Shown: positions 16,552 through 25,612 of the stretch, piece by piece
Numbering within the stretch: the stretch's first letter is position 1
How the letters are laid out: the number at the start of each line of letters is the position of its first letter
Source of the DNA: Streptomyces sp. NRRL S-87
GTDB taxonomy: Bacteria > Actinomycetota > Actinomycetes > Streptomycetales > Streptomycetaceae
DNA: 64,000 nt
Reading direction: 5' to 3'
Assembly: GCF_000719335.1 (NCBI RefSeq)
Contig: NZ_JOGB01000037.1
Span: 1 to 64,000, forward strand
Program-made: the position numbers and the translations under genes
Notes under the pieces: generated by a model
Database searches by the model: none
Seen by the model: the letters and a program-made list of their open reading frames with translations, nothing else
Told to the model about the DNA's origin: nothing

Positions 16552-17613
16552 GTGACCACCACCGACAAGACCGCGACGGTCCCGGCCCCGCGCAACGGGG
16601 AGAAGGACTACCAGGGCTCGCTGCTCGAAGTCCGAGACCTGCACGTCGAGTTCCACACCCGTGAGGGTGTCGCCAAGGCCGTCAACGGCGTCAACTACTC
16701 CGTCGACGCCGGCGAGACGCTGGCCGTGCTGGGCGAGTCCGGCTCCGGCAAGTCCGTCACCGCGCAGGCGATCATGGGCATCCTCGACATGCCCCCCGGC
16801 CGCATCCCGAAGGGCGAGATCGTCTTCCGCGGCCAGGACATGCTCAAGATGAGCAACGAGGAGCGCCGGAAGATCCGCGGCCGGAAGATCGCCATGATCT
16901 TCCAGGACGCGCTGTCCTCCCTGAACCCCGTGCTCAACGTGGGTTACCAGCTGGGCGAGATGTTCCGCGTCCACGAGGGCATGTCCGCCAAGGACGCCAA
17001 GGCCAAGGCCGTCGAGCTGATGGACCGGGTGAAGATCCCCGCCGCCAAGGCCCGGGTCAACGACTACCCGCACCAGTTCTCCGGCGGTATGCGCCAGCGC
17101 ATCATGATCGCCATGGCCCTGGCCCTCGAGCCGGACCTGATCATCGCCGACGAGCCCACCACCGCCCTGGACGTGACCGTCCAGGCGCAGGTCATGGACC
17201 TGCTGGCGGAGCTCCAGCGCGAGATGAACATGGGTCTGATCCTGATCACCCACGACCTCGGCGTCGTCGCCGACGTCGCGGACAAGATCGCGGTCATGTA
17301 CGCCGGCCGGATCGTCGAGACCGCCCCGGTCCACGAGATCTACAAGCGCCCGGCGCACCCGTACACCAAGGGCCTGCTGGACTCGATCCCGCGGCTCGAC
17401 CAGAAGGGCTCGGAGCTCTTCGCGATCAAGGGCCTGCCGCCCAACCTGCTCAACCTCCCGAGCGGTTGCTCGTTCAACCCGCGCTGCACCGCGGTCCAGG
17501 ACGTGTGCCGGACCGAGGTCCCGGCGCTGCAGCTGGTGACCGAGCAGGACGGCAGCGAGCTGCCGGGCCGCAAGAGCGCCTGCCACTTCTGGAAGGAGAC
17601 GATCCATGGCTGA
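16552..17613 (+). CDS. opp1 peptide ABC ATPase, OppD/DppD type
   Basis: 353 residues from GTG with GGAGGG 5 nt upstream (11 nt after the previous stop). Walker [10 protein letters not shown]-loop [11 protein letters not shown], signature SGGMRQR, Walker [14 protein letters not shown]-loop ITHD. The C-terminal oligopeptide-transporter extension has the Cys-rich motif [20 protein letters not shown] and CHFW, the conserved Fe-S-type cysteine pattern of OppD/OppF. Very similar at both protein and DNA level to the opp2 copy (20724-21707). Overlaps the next ATPase gene by 8 nt. Confidence 0.93.
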   Translation: MTTTDKTATVPAPRNGEKDYQGSLLEVRDLHVEFHTREGVAKAVNGVNYSVDAGETLAVLGESGSGKSVTAQAIMGILDMPPGRIPKGEIVFRGQDMLKMSNEERRKIRGRKIAMIFQDALSSLNPVLNVGYQLGEMFRVHEGMSAKDAKAKAVELMDRVKIPAAKARVNDYPHQFSGGMRQRIMIAMALALEPDLIIADEPTTALDVTVQAQVMDLLAELQREMNMGLILITHDLGVVADVADKIAVMYAGRIVETAPVHEIYKRPAHPYTKGLLDSIPRLDQKGSELFAIKGLPPNLLNLPSGCSFNPRCTAVQDVCRTEVPALQLVTEQDGSELPGRKSACHFWKETIHG

Positions 17614-18546
17614 GCTCAGCAAGAACGACGGGGCTGCCGAGGAAGCCGTCTCCGCCGAGGCCGTCGAGGCCGCGATCAGCGCGCCCGTCGCCAAGGGTGA
17701 GCCGATCCTGCAGGTGCGCAACCTGGTCAAGCACTTCCCGCTGACCCAGGGCGTCCTGTTCAAGAAGCAGGTCGGCGCCGTCAAGGCCGTCGACGGCGTC
17801 TCGTTCGACCTGTACCAGGGCGAGACCCTGGGCATCGTGGGCGAGTCCGGCTGTGGCAAGTCCACGGTCGCCAAGCTGCTGATGAACCTGGAGCGCGCCA
17901 CCGCGGGCGAGGTCTTCTACAAGGGCCAGGACATCACCAAGCTGTCGGGCCGCGCCCTCAAGGCCGTCCGCCGCAACATCCAGATGGTGTTCCAGGACCC
18001 GTACACCTCGCTCAACCCCCGTATGACGGTGGGCGACATCATCGGCGAGACCTTCGAGATCCACCCCGAGGTGGCCCCGAAGGGCGACCGGCGCCGCAAG
18101 GTGCAGGAGCTCCTCGACGTCGTCGGCCTGAACCCGGAGTACATCAACCGCTACCCGCACCAGTTCTCGGGCGGTCAGCGCCAGCGCATCGGCATCGCCC
18201 GCGGCCTCGCGCTCAACCCCGAGATCATCATCTGCGACGAGCCGTGCAGATCTACGACCACCCGACGCACCCCTACACCCAGGCGCTGCTCTCCGCCGTC
18301 CCGGTCCCGGACCCGGACGCGCGCGAGCACCGCGAGCGGATCATCCTCACCGGTGACGTCCCCTCGCCGGCCAACCCGCCGTCGGGCTGCCGCTTCCGCA
18401 CCCGCTGCTGGAAGGCCCAGGACAAGTGCGCCGAGGAGGTGCCCGTGCTGGCGATCCCCGAGCGCTTCAAGGGCTCGGACTCCCCGGCCGCGCACGAGTC
18501 GGCCTGCCACTTCGCGGAGGACAAGGACGTCCTCGGCGTCGTCTGA
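17606..18546 (+). pseudogene. opp1 peptide ABC ATPase, OppF type, broken by internal deletion and frameshift
   Basis: The first 212 residues are a good OppF: Walker [11 protein letters not shown]-loop [14 protein letters not shown], signature SGGQRQR, and the start of Walker B IIICDEP. At about 18243 the sequence jumps to TGCAGATCTACGACC, which in the opp2 paralogue lies ~59 codons later. The ~178-nt loss removes the D-loop, H-loop and switch region and shifts the frame; the correct C-terminus ([19 protein letters not shown] to the stop at 18546) continues in another frame. As written the gene cannot give a working ATPase. Either a real mutation or an assembly error at a 92-nt repeat shared with opp2 (18153-18244 here). 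Confidence 0.85.
18153..18244 (+). repeat. 92-nt exact inverted repeat, copy 1 (in opp1 OppF gene)
   Basis: Identical over 92 of 92 nt to the reverse complement of 20297-20388, checked base by base. It codes from [10 protein letters not shown] to CDEP. Its right end is the exact breakpoint of the opp1 deletion. Confidence 0.95.
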
Positions 18547-18563
18547 TCCTCCCGGTACGTCCT

Positions 18564-18603
18564 CAGGGCGCCCGAGCCGCTTCCGAGCGGCCCGGGCGCC
18601 CTG
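18564..18603. terminator. bidirectional terminator at end of opp1
   Basis: 18-bp stem with one A-C mismatch (18564-18581 with 18586-18603), 4-nt loop. It sits between convergent genes ending at 18546 and 18685. Confidence 0.8.
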
Positions 18604-18684
18604 CGGCGTTTCCGGGGCGACGGCCCGCCGGATCCGCTCAGCCCGTGGTACTCAACGGTCGCAGTGCGGGCGGTCGGCCCGGGG

Positions 18685-19296
18685 TCAGGCGTGCGCCACG
18701 ATCTGGGTCACGACCCAGATCGCCCAGGCCAGGGGGACGAGCGCCACGTAGGCCGGGGGTCGCTTCAGGACCGGCGGACCGGGGTCCAGCTGGGTGCGGC
18801 CGGGGGCGGGGGCGGACGGCGGGAGCTTGCGGTACGTGAGGTGGGCGCGCAGGTTCCACAGCAGCGTGAACGGGTTGAAGATCACCAGGGAGAGCGGCCC
18901 CCACCAGCCCAGCATCAGCGCCCGGGTCGTCATCTGGCGGACGACGGACAGGCCGCAGGCCCGGCAGAACGGTCCGTCCAGGTGCTCGAACCGCATGACG
19001 ACGAGGAAGCCCACGTGGGCCCGGACCTTGGTGTGGGCGACGGCCTGGCCGCCGCACGCGCGGCACGTGGTGGGCGGCACGAAGTAGACCGGGCCGGTGC
19101 CGGCCTGCGCGGCAGCCGGCCCGGGTGCGGCGTGGCCGCCGGGGGCCGGGGCGGCGTAACCGACGGGGGCGGCGGCTGCGTGGCCCCCCGGGGCCGCGGG
19201 GACCGGGCCGCCGGGCGCCGGGGTGTGTCCGGCGGGCGTGGTGTAGGGGTTGCCCGGTGCGGGGGCCGGGCCGGTCGGGTGGTGCGGTGTAGCCAT
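18685..19296 (-). CDS. Pro-rich membrane protein with zinc-ribbon-like cysteines
   Basis: 203 residues from ATG with CGGAGAA 10 nt upstream. Residues 1-85 are Pro/Ala/Gly-rich and disordered (repeats such as PAPGGHAAP). Next come two CxxC pairs, CRACGGQ and CRACGLS about 32 residues apart, that could bind a metal as a zinc ribbon, and then two hydrophobic segments (MLGWWGPLSLVIFNPFTLLW and AYVALVPLAWAIWVVTQIV). Such disordered-ribbon-double-TM proteins are common in Streptomyces, with no known role. Starts divergently from the MerR-box gene at 19458. Not related to the flanking opp operons in sequence. Confidence 0.75.
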   Translation of the reverse strand: MATPHHPTGPAPAPGNPYTTPAGHTPAPGGPVPAAPGGHAAAAPVGYAAPAPGGHAAPGPAAAQAGTGPVYFVPPTTCRACGGQAVAHTKVRAHVGFLVVMRFEHLDGPFCRACGLSVVRQMTTRALMLGWWGPLSLVIFNPFTLLWNLRAHLTYRKLPPSAPAPGRTQLDPGPPVLKRPPAYVALVPLAWAIWVVTQIVAHA

Positions 19297-19387
19297 GATC
19301 GAGGGGTTCTCCGGTTCTTGGGGACGTGACCCGAGACGGGTCGACCGGAGTGTTCGGTTCCATGATCGGGTGGCGGGATCAACGGGC

Positions 19388-19418
19388 TTGACCTCAAGAG
19401 AACTTGAGGTTCTAGGGT
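19388..19418 (+). promoter_or_regulatory. MerR/SoxR-type promoter and operator
   Basis: TTGACC (19388-19393) and TAGGGT (19413-19418) are separated by 19 nt, the overlong spacer typical of MerR-family promoters. The spacer region holds a perfect palindrome, ACCTCAAGAGAACTTGAGGT (19391-19410, 8-bp arms, 4-nt centre). As I recall the SoxR box is CCTCAAG-TTAA-CTTGAGG; this site matches both arms. It should drive the gene at 19458. No MerR gene lies in the window. Confidence 0.75.
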
Positions 19419-19457
19419 CGGTGGCGACGTTGTCTGTTCCCACGGAAGGAGAAGGGC

Positions 19458-19766
19458 ATGAGGACACTGGTGCTGGGGCGGACGCCCTCCAGGCTGGCCG
19501 CGGTGCTGGAGACGCTGCACGCGGACGGCTTCGACGCGCAGGGGGTGAGCACCGACGAGGAGGCCCTGGCGCTGCTGGCGACCGGCACGTTCGGGGTGCT
19601 CATCATCGGCGGGGGCGTCGGACCGGAATCCCGCGCGCACATGAAGGAGTTCGCCGCCGGGCACGGGGTGCGGCGCGTCGTCGACGGCGCGCTGGCCGCG
19701 CCGTTCGACGTCTACACGCGACGCGAGTTCGAGCCGGTGATCAGGGAAGTCGCCGCCACCGCCTAG
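19458..19766 (+). CDS. small receiver/Rossmann-like protein under a MerR-type promoter
   Basis: 102 residues from ATG with GAAGGAGAAGGG upstream. The pattern [20 protein letters not shown], then [21 protein letters not shown], reads as alternating beta/alpha as in receiver or flavodoxin-like folds. There is no conserved phosphoacceptor Asp after the third strand, so it is not a normal response regulator. The MerR/SoxR-type promoter 70 nt upstream suggests induction by redox-active compounds or a similar signal. The stop codon overlaps the opp2 ATPase stop on the other strand (CTAG at 19763-19766). Function not known. Confidence 0.75.
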   Translation: MRTLVLGRTPSRLAAVLETLHADGFDAQGVSTDEEALALLATGTFGVLIIGGGVGPESRAHMKEFAAGHGVRRVVDGALAAPFDVYTRREFEPVIREVAATA

Positions 19767-20731
19767 GAGTCCGGGCCTGTTCCCGTCGGCGGGGGCGGCG
19801 GCGGGGGCGGGGGGAGGTGGCCCTCGGGCGGGACCACCGTCTTCTCGGCGGCGAAGTGGCAGGCGGAGGGGTGGGCCGCCGGGCCCCCGGCGGCCCGGAA
19901 CGCCTCCGGCACGGCCAGCAGCGGGACTTCGACGACGCACCGCTCCTGCGCCTTCCAGCAGCGGGTGCGGAAACGGCAGCCGGAGGGCACGTTCGCCGGG
20001 GAGGGCACGTCGCCGGTGAGGATGATCCGCTCGCGGTGCTCGCGCGCCGCGGGGTCCGGCACCGGCACCGCCGAGAGCAGCGCCTGGGTGTACGGGTGGG
20101 TGGGGTGGTCGTAGATCTGCGCGTCGGTGCCGGTCTCGACGATGCGGCCCAGGTACATGACCCCGACCCGGTCGGAGATGTGCCGGACGATCGACAGGTC
20201 GTGGGCGATGAAGACGTACGAGAGCCTGAACTCGTCCTGCAGCCGCTCCAGCAGGTTGACCACCTGGGCCTGCACCGAGACGTCGAGGGCGGAGACCGGC
20301 TCGTCGCAGATGATGATCTCGGGGTTGAGCGCGAGGCCGCGGGCGATGCCGATGCGCTGGCGCTGACCGCCCGAGAACTGGTGCGGGTCCTGGAACACCA
20401 TCTGGATGTTGCGGCGGACCGCCTTCAGCGCCCGGCCGGACAGCTTGGTGATGTCCTCGCCCTTGTACGAGATCGAGCCGGCCGTCGGCCGTTCCAGGTT
20501 GACCAGCATCTTCGCGACGGTGGACTTGCCGCAGCCGGACTCGCCCACGATGCCGAGGGTTTCCCCCTCGCTCAGGTCGAAGGAGACGCCGTCGACCGCC
20601 TTGACCGCGCCGATCTGCTTCTTGAAGAGGATGCCCTGGGTCAGCGGGAAGTGCTTGACCAGGTCGCGGACCTCCAGGATGGCTCCGGTCCCCCTGGCCG
20701 TCGCCGCCGTCGCGGTCGTCGCCTCAGGCAT
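19763..20731 (-). CDS. opp2 peptide ABC ATPase, OppF type, with in-frame 52-residue deletion
   Basis: 322 residues from ATG (8-nt overlap with the upstream ATPase gene). Walker [10 protein letters not shown], signature SGGQRQR, Walker [14 protein letters not shown]-loop IAHD and the C-terminal [14 protein letters not shown] are all present. However MVFQDP runs directly into HQFSGGQ: the stretch equivalent to [10 protein letters not shown]...NRYP (about 52 residues, 156 nt) is missing. That segment forms part of the helical subdomain next to the Q-loop, where the ATPase touches the permease. The breakpoint has a 5-nt microhomology (ACCCG) and lies at the edge of the 92-nt repeat shared with opp1. 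It could be real or an assembly error; if real, activity is doubtful. Confidence 0.85.
   Translation of the reverse strand: MPEATTATAATARGTGAILEVRDLVKHFPLTQGILFKKQIGAVKAVDGVSFDLSEGETLGIVGESGCGKSTVAKMLVNLERPTAGSISYKGEDITKLSGRALKAVRRNIQMVFQDPHQFSGGQRQRIGIARGLALNPEIIICDEPVSALDVSVQAQVVNLLERLQDEFRLSYVFIAHDLSIVRHISDRVGVMYLGRIVETGTDAQIYDHPTHPYTQALLSAVPVPDPAAREHRERIILTGDVPSPANVPSGCRFRTRCWKAQERCVVEVPLLAVPEAFRAAGGPAAHPSACHFAAEKTVVPPEGHLPPPPPPPPPTGTGPDS
20297..20388 (-). repeat. 92-nt exact inverted repeat, copy 2 (in opp2 OppF gene)
   Basis: Reverse complement of 18153-18244 with no mismatch. Its left end in coding direction (ACCCGCAC) is the breakpoint of the opp2 deletion, while copy 1 is broken at the other end. 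Confidence 0.95.
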
Positions 20732-21707
20732 GGAGGCACTCCTTCCAGAAGTGGCAGGCGCTCGCGCGGGGTACGGGCGACTCGGTGACGGGGTACAGCG
20801 GGGGCACGTCGGTCCGGCACACCGGCTGGGCCATCGGGCAGCGCGGGTGGAAGGCGCAGCCGGACGGGATGGCCAGCAGGTTCGGCGGCAGGCCCTTGAT
20901 GGCGTACAGCTCCTGGCCCTTCTGGTCCAGCCGCGGGATCGAGTCCAGCAGGCCCCGGGTGTACGGGTGGGCCGGCGCCTTGTAGATCTCGTGGACCGGC
21001 GCCTGCTCCACGATCCGGCCGGCGTACATGACCGCGATCTTGTCGGCGACGTCGGCGACGACGCCGAGGTCGTGGGTGATCAGGATCAGGCCCATGTTGA
21101 GCTCCCGCTGGAGCTCCGCGAGCAGGTCCATCACCTGCGCCTGGACGGTCACGTCGAGGGCGGTGGTCGGCTCGTCGGCGATGATCAGCGAGGGCTCCAG
21201 GGCCAGTGCCATGGCGATCATGATGCGCTGGCGCATGCCGCCGGAGAACTGGTGCGGGTAGTCCGTCACCCGCTGCGCGGCGGCCGGGATCTTCACCCGG
21301 TCCATCAGTTCCACGGCCCTGGCCTTGGCGTCCTTGCGGGACATCCCGCGGTGCACCTGGAACATCTCGCCGAGCTGGGCGCCCACGGTCAGCACGGGGT
21401 TGAGGGAGGACAGCGCGTCCTGGAAGATCATCGCCATCCCGGCGCCCCGGACCTTGCGCCGCTGGTCCTCCTTCATCTTCAGGAGGTCCTCGCCCTTGAA
21501 GAGGATCTCGCCGCCGGCGATCCGGCCGGGGGGCACGTCGAGGATGCCCATGACGGCCTGCGCGGTGACGGACTTGCCGGAGCCGGACTCGCCGAGCACG
21601 GCCAGGGTCTCGCCCTCCTCGACCGAGTAGTCGACCCCGTTGACGGCCTTGGCGACCCCGTCCCTGGTCTTGAACTCCACGTGCAGATCGCGGACTTCGA
21701 GCAGCAT
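20724..21707 (-). CDS. opp2 peptide ABC ATPase, OppD/DppD type
   Basis: 327 residues, ATG with GGAGAG 10 nt upstream. Walker [10 protein letters not shown]-loop [11 protein letters not shown], signature SGGMRQR, Walker [14 protein letters not shown]-loop ITHD, and a C-terminal [20 protein letters not shown] motif. Intact, unlike its partner at 19763. Stretches around Walker B and H-loop are over 90 percent identical in DNA to opp1 (by eye). It starts 40 nt after the permease stop. Confidence 0.93.
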   Translation of the reverse strand: MLLEVRDLHVEFKTRDGVAKAVNGVDYSVEEGETLAVLGESGSGKSVTAQAVMGILDVPPGRIAGGEILFKGEDLLKMKEDQRRKVRGAGMAMIFQDALSSLNPVLTVGAQLGEMFQVHRGMSRKDAKARAVELMDRVKIPAAAQRVTDYPHQFSGGMRQRIMIAMALALEPSLIIADEPTTALDVTVQAQVMDLLAELQRELNMGLILITHDLGVVADVADKIAVMYAGRIVEQAPVHEIYKAPAHPYTRGLLDSIPRLDQKGQELYAIKGLPPNLLAIPSGCAFHPRCPMAQPVCRTDVPPLYPVTESPVPRASACHFWKECLHA

Positions 21708-21747
21708 CTTCCGACTCTCCTCGGATCTCCTTGGAAGGGGGCGCGCC

Positions 21748-22809
21748 TCAGCGCAGCTTGGGGTCGAGGGCGTCGCGCACCGCGTCGCCGAGCATGATGA
21801 ACGCCAGCACCGTGATACTCAGCGCGCCCGCGGGCCACAGCAGCATGTGCGGGGCGTTGCGGATCTGCGGGGCGGCGTTGGAGATGTCGATGCCCCACGA
21901 GACGGTGGGCGGGCGCAGCCCGACGCCGAGGAAGGACAGGGTGGCCTCCAGGGCGATGTACGTGCCCAGGGCGATGGTCGCGACCACGATGACCGGGGCC
22001 ACGGCGTTGGGGGCGACGTGCCGCAGCAGCATGCGCCCGTTGCCGGCGCCGAGGGCGCGGGCGGCCTGCACGTAGTCGTTCTGCTTCGCGGTGATGACGG
22101 AGCCGCGGCCGATGCGGGCGATCTGCGGCCAGCCGAGCAGCACGATGAAGCCGACCACCGGCCACACGGTGGTGCTGGTGACCACGGAGAGGAACACCAG
22201 GCCGCCGAGGACGACGGGGATGCCGAAGAAGATGTCGGCGACCCGCGAGAGCACGGAGTCGTACCAACCGCCGAAGAACCCGGCCAGCCCGCCGAGGAAC
22301 GAGCCGAGCAGGGCCGCGCCGACGGTCGCGCAGATGCCGACCGTGATGGAGGCCCGTGCGCCGTAGACCGTCCGGGTGTACACGTCGCAGCCCTGGGTGT
22401 CGTACCCGAACGGGTGGCCGGGCTCGGAGCCCTGCTGGGACTTGGACAGGTCGCACTGGAGGGGGTCGCCGGAGGCGATGAGCTGGGGCCAGACGGCGAT
22501 GACGACCAGGAACAGGATCAGCAGCGAGGAGATGATGAAGACCGGGTTGCGGCGCAGCTGGTGCCAGGCGTCCGACCACAGGCTGCGGGGCTTCTGCGCC
22601 GGCCCGGAGCCGCCCTCGTTGTCGAGGGACTTCTCCAGGCTCTCGGCCTCGTCGAGTGCGAGGTCCATGGGTCCGCCCTGTCCGGTGGGGGCGATCGCTT
22701 CCCGGCGTCCGGGTCGCAGGGGGTCGTAGTGCCCGGGGACGCCGGGCTGCTCGGTGCGTTCGGGGACGTCCGGCTCGGTCGGGGGGCGCTCGGGGTCGGG
22801 CTCAGGCAT
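21748..22809 (-). CDS. opp2 peptide ABC permease, OppC/DppC type
   Basis: 353 residues; longer than opp1's because of a ~75-residue Pro/Glu-rich cytoplasmic N-tail. OppC motif SLWSDAWHQLRRNPVFIISSLLIL, loop PFGYDTQGCDVYTRTVYGAR, EAA loop QNDYVQAARALGAGNGRMLLRHVAPN, and the same C-terminus as opp1 (FIMLGDAVRDALDPKLR). Start overlaps the OppB stop by 8 nt, mirroring opp1. Confidence 0.92.
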   Translation of the reverse strand: MPEPDPERPPTEPDVPERTEQPGVPGHYDPLRPGRREAIAPTGQGGPMDLALDEAESLEKSLDNEGGSGPAQKPRSLWSDAWHQLRRNPVFIISSLLILFLVVIAVWPQLIASGDPLQCDLSKSQQGSEPGHPFGYDTQGCDVYTRTVYGARASITVGICATVGAALLGSFLGGLAGFFGGWYDSVLSRVADIFFGIPVVLGGLVFLSVVTSTTVWPVVGFIVLLGWPQIARIGRGSVITAKQNDYVQAARALGAGNGRMLLRHVAPNAVAPVIVVATIALGTYIALEATLSFLGVGLRPPTVSWGIDISNAAPQIRNAPHMLLWPAGALSITVLAFIMLGDAVRDALDPKLR

Positions 22810-23725
22810 AACGGATCCTCGGGTCCAGGACCGCGTAGAGCAGGTCGACGAGCAGGTTCGCGAGCAGGAAGACGATGACGAGGATGGTCACGAAGCCCAC
22901 GACGGTGGGGGAGTTGTTGCGCAGGATGCCCTGGTAGAGCTGGTAGCCGACGCCGTGGATGTTGAAGATCCGCTCGGTGACGATGGCGCCGCCCATCAGG
23001 GCGCCGATGTCGGTGCCGATGAAGGTGACCACCGGGATCAGGGAGTTGCGCAGCAGGTGCCGGGTGATGACCCGGTGGCGGGGCAGGCCCTTGGCTGTGG
23101 CGGTGCGGACGTAGTCGGCCTTGGTGTTCTCGGCGATGGAGGTGCGGGTCAGCCGGGTGACGTACGCGAGGGAGACCAGGGCCAGCACGATGCCGGGGAG
23201 GATCAGCTCGTTGAACGGCGCGTCCGAGGAGACGGTGGGCGACACCCACCCCCATTTCACGCCGAGGACGTACTGGAGGAGGTAGCCGGTCACGAAGGTG
23301 GGGACGGAGATCACGACGAGGGTGAGGACCAGCAGCGTCGTGTCGACGGCCCGCCCCCGGCGCAGTCCGCTGATCACGCCGAAGGTGATGCCGACGATGA
23401 TCTCGATGAGGATCGCGATGATCGTCAGGCGCAGGGTGACGGGGAAGGCCGAGGCCATCAGCTCGGTGACGGGCTGGCCGTTGAAGGCGGTGCCGAAGTC
23501 GCCCTGGAAGATCTGGCCCATGTAGTGCAGGTACTGCTTCCACAGGGGCTGGTCGAGGTAGAGGTCCTTGCGGATGCGGGCGGCGGTGGCGGGGTCGGGG
23601 GCCTTGTCGCCGAAGAGGGCCGCGACCGGGTCGCCCAGTGCGTACACCATGACGAAGATCAGGAAGGTGCTGCCGATGAAGACCGGGATCATCTGCAGCA
23701 GCCGCCGGATGACGTAGCGTCCCAT
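22802..23725 (-). CDS. opp2 peptide ABC permease, OppB/DppB type
   Basis: 307 residues, ATG. First helix RRLLQMIPVFIGSTFLIFVMVY; EAA loop RTATAKGLPRHRVITRHLLRN; ends DLLYAVLDPRIRYA, identical to opp1 at the last 14 residues. Six predicted helices. Lies 96 nt after the binding-protein gene with a hairpin in the gap. Confidence 0.93.
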   Translation of the reverse strand: MGRYVIRRLLQMIPVFIGSTFLIFVMVYALGDPVAALFGDKAPDPATAARIRKDLYLDQPLWKQYLHYMGQIFQGDFGTAFNGQPVTELMASAFPVTLRLTIIAILIEIIVGITFGVISGLRRGRAVDTTLLVLTLVVISVPTFVTGYLLQYVLGVKWGWVSPTVSSDAPFNELILPGIVLALVSLAYVTRLTRTSIAENTKADYVRTATAKGLPRHRVITRHLLRNSLIPVVTFIGTDIGALMGGAIVTERIFNIHGVGYQLYQGILRNNSPTVVGFVTILVIVFLLANLLVDLLYAVLDPRIRYA

Positions 23726-23753
23726 GGACGGCTCCAGGGTCCGGGTGGGTGCG

Positions 23754-23796
23754 CCGGCGGCGGCGCGGGGCGCGAGGGCGTACGCGCCGCCGCCGG
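23754..23796 (-). promoter_or_regulatory. intercistronic hairpin between opp2 binding protein and permease
   Basis: Perfect 14-bp stem (23754-23767 with 23783-23796), 15-nt loop, at the same position as the opp1 hairpin. Likely partial terminator or mRNA stabiliser. Confidence 0.6.
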
Positions 23797-23821
23797 GGTG
23801 CCCAGGGCTGGGTCGGGTGGG

Positions 23822-25444
23822 TCAGCTGACCTTGATCTGGTCGTAGACCGGGACGCTGAACTGGTTGAGCGAGACGTTCGACAGCCGCTCCGAGTAGCCC
23901 GCGCTGCCGTTCTGGTACCAGAGCGGGATCGACGGCATCTGCGCCGCCAGGATCTTCTCGGCGTCCTGGAACTTCGCGATCGCCGCGGCGGTGTCGCTCT
24001 CCTGGTTGGCCTCGTCGACGAGCTTGTCGAAGTCGGGGTTGCTGAACTTCCCGTAGTTGGAGGAGGCGCCGGTGTAGTACAGCGGCTGCAGGAAGTTCTG
24101 GATCAGCGGGTAGTCGCCCTGCCAGCCGGACCGGAAGGGGCCGGTGAGCTTGAAGGAGCTCTGCTGGTTGCGGAAGTCCGCGAAGGTGCCGACCGGGTTG
24201 ACGGTGCAGACCGCGCCCTGGCCGAGGACGTTGTTGATGCTGTTGCAGACGGCGTCCATCCAGACGCGGTGCGAGCCGGTGTCGACGTTCGAGGTGATCG
24301 TCATCTTGCCGCCGGGCAGGCCGCCGCCCTCCTGGATGAGCTGCTTGGCCGCCGCCGGGTCGTACGTGCAGAGGTCGCCGCAGACGTCCTTGAAGCCGCC
24401 CTTCTCGCCGAGGGCCGAGGAGGTCCAGTCCTGGGCGGGGCTGCGGGTGTTCTGGAAGATCTGCTTGGTGATCTCGGGGCGGTTGATGGCGCGGGAGATG
24501 CCCTGGCGGACCTTCTCCATGCCCGGCTTGCCCCACTGGGGGTCGTACAGCGGGAAGGTGAGGGTCTGGATGATGAGCGCCGGCTGGTTGATGTAGCGGT
24601 CGCCGAGGTCGTTCTTGACGTTCTTGAGCTGCTGCGCGGGCACGTCGTCGACGAGGTCGAGGTTGCCGGCCAGCAGGTCGGTGTAGGCGGTGTTGTTGTC
24701 GGTGTAGACCCGGAGGTCCACGCCGCCGTTCTGCGCCTTGTCGGGGCCCGTGTAGCCGTCCCACGCGCGCAGGTTCATGCCGGTGCCCTTGGTGTACGAG
24801 TCCACGGTGTACGGGCCGTTGCCGACGGGCTTGTTCAGCCAGCCGGCGTGGTCGGTGAAGAAGGACTTCGGGAGCGGGGAGAAGGCCTGGTAGCCGAGGG
24901 TGTCGGGCCAGGTGGAGAACTTGTCCTTCAGGGCGACGGTGAAGGTCGTGTCGTTCTTCACGACCAGGCCGCTCATGGTCTTGGCCTTGGGCTCGCCGCT
25001 CTCCGGGTGGAGGTCGTCGTAGCCGACGATGTTGGAGAAGAAGGGCGAGTTGTTCTGCTTGTTGCGCACGTCGGCGGCGTAGTTCCAGGCGTCGACGAAG
25101 GAGCTCGCGGTGACCGACTCGCCGTTGCTGAACTTCCAGCCGGGCTTGAGCGTGACCGTGAAGTTCTGCTGGTCGGTGGTGTCGATCGACTGGGCGACCA
25201 TGTTGTCGGCCGCGCCGGTCTTGGGGTCGTACCGCTTCAGGCCCCGGAAGATCATGTCGAGGACCTTGCCGCCCTGGACCTCGTTCGTGTTCGCCGGCTC
25301 CAACGGGTTCTGGGGGTCGCCCCAGGAGGAACTGACGATGCCGTCGCCCCCGCCGCCGCTGTCGCTTCCACCGCCGCATGCCGTCGCCGCGAGGGCTACG
25401 GCCACCGCACATGCGGCCCACTTGGCGTGGGTGGCTCCGCGCAT
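23822..25444 (-). CDS. opp2 oligopeptide-binding lipoprotein
   Basis: 540 residues from ATG with AGGAGG 7 nt upstream. Lipoprotein signal with Cys23 (ALAATACGGG). Family-5 signatures: NPLEPANTNEVQGGKVLDMIF, GWKFSNGESVTASSFVDAWN, PVGNGPYTVDSY, QGISRAINRPEITK, SGWQGDYPLIQNFLQPLYYT. First gene of opp2 (binding protein, permease, permease, ATPase, ATPase), mirroring opp1 on the opposite strand. Promoter presumably in 25445-25530, which is AT-rich (a TAATGT is visible on the minus strand near 25515) but not assigned. Confidence 0.92.
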   Translation of the reverse strand: MRGATHAKWAACAVAVALAATACGGGSDSGGGGDGIVSSSWGDPQNPLEPANTNEVQGGKVLDMIFRGLKRYDPKTGAADNMVAQSIDTTDQQNFTVTLKPGWKFSNGESVTASSFVDAWNYAADVRNKQNNSPFFSNIVGYDDLHPESGEPKAKTMSGLVVKNDTTFTVALKDKFSTWPDTLGYQAFSPLPKSFFTDHAGWLNKPVGNGPYTVDSYTKGTGMNLRAWDGYTGPDKAQNGGVDLRVYTDNNTAYTDLLAGNLDLVDDVPAQQLKNVKNDLGDRYINQPALIIQTLTFPLYDPQWGKPGMEKVRQGISRAINRPEITKQIFQNTRSPAQDWTSSALGEKGGFKDVCGDLCTYDPAAAKQLIQEGGGLPGGKMTITSNVDTGSHRVWMDAVCNSINNVLGQGAVCTVNPVGTFADFRNQQSSFKLTGPFRSGWQGDYPLIQNFLQPLYYTGASSNYGKFSNPDFDKLVDEANQESDTAAAIAKFQDAEKILAAQMPSIPLWYQNGSAGYSERLSNVSLNQFSVPVYDQIKVS

Positions 25445-25556
25445 GGAGTGCCTCCTATTGGCTCCCAGGACTCACTTAGGCGCCAATATCACCCCAAACA
25501 GGTGGGTCACGCACATTATGCGCGCCCGTCCGCGGCCGGGCGTCACCCGCCGTTCA

Positions 25557-25592
25557 GCCGACCGGCCGTCACCCGGACGGGGGCCGGTCGGC
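25557..25592 (-). terminator. terminator after acetyltransferase gene
   Basis: 11-bp perfect stem (25557-25567 with 25582-25592), 14-nt loop, 21 nt beyond the stop at 25613. Confidence 0.6.
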
Positions 25593-25612
25593 GGGCGCCG
25601 CTCCCGCGGCGG

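Noticed and set aside
12912..18546. opp1 as the bldK operon itself
   Set aside because: Gene order starts with the binding protein, whereas bldK starts with a permease gene; the third system fits better.
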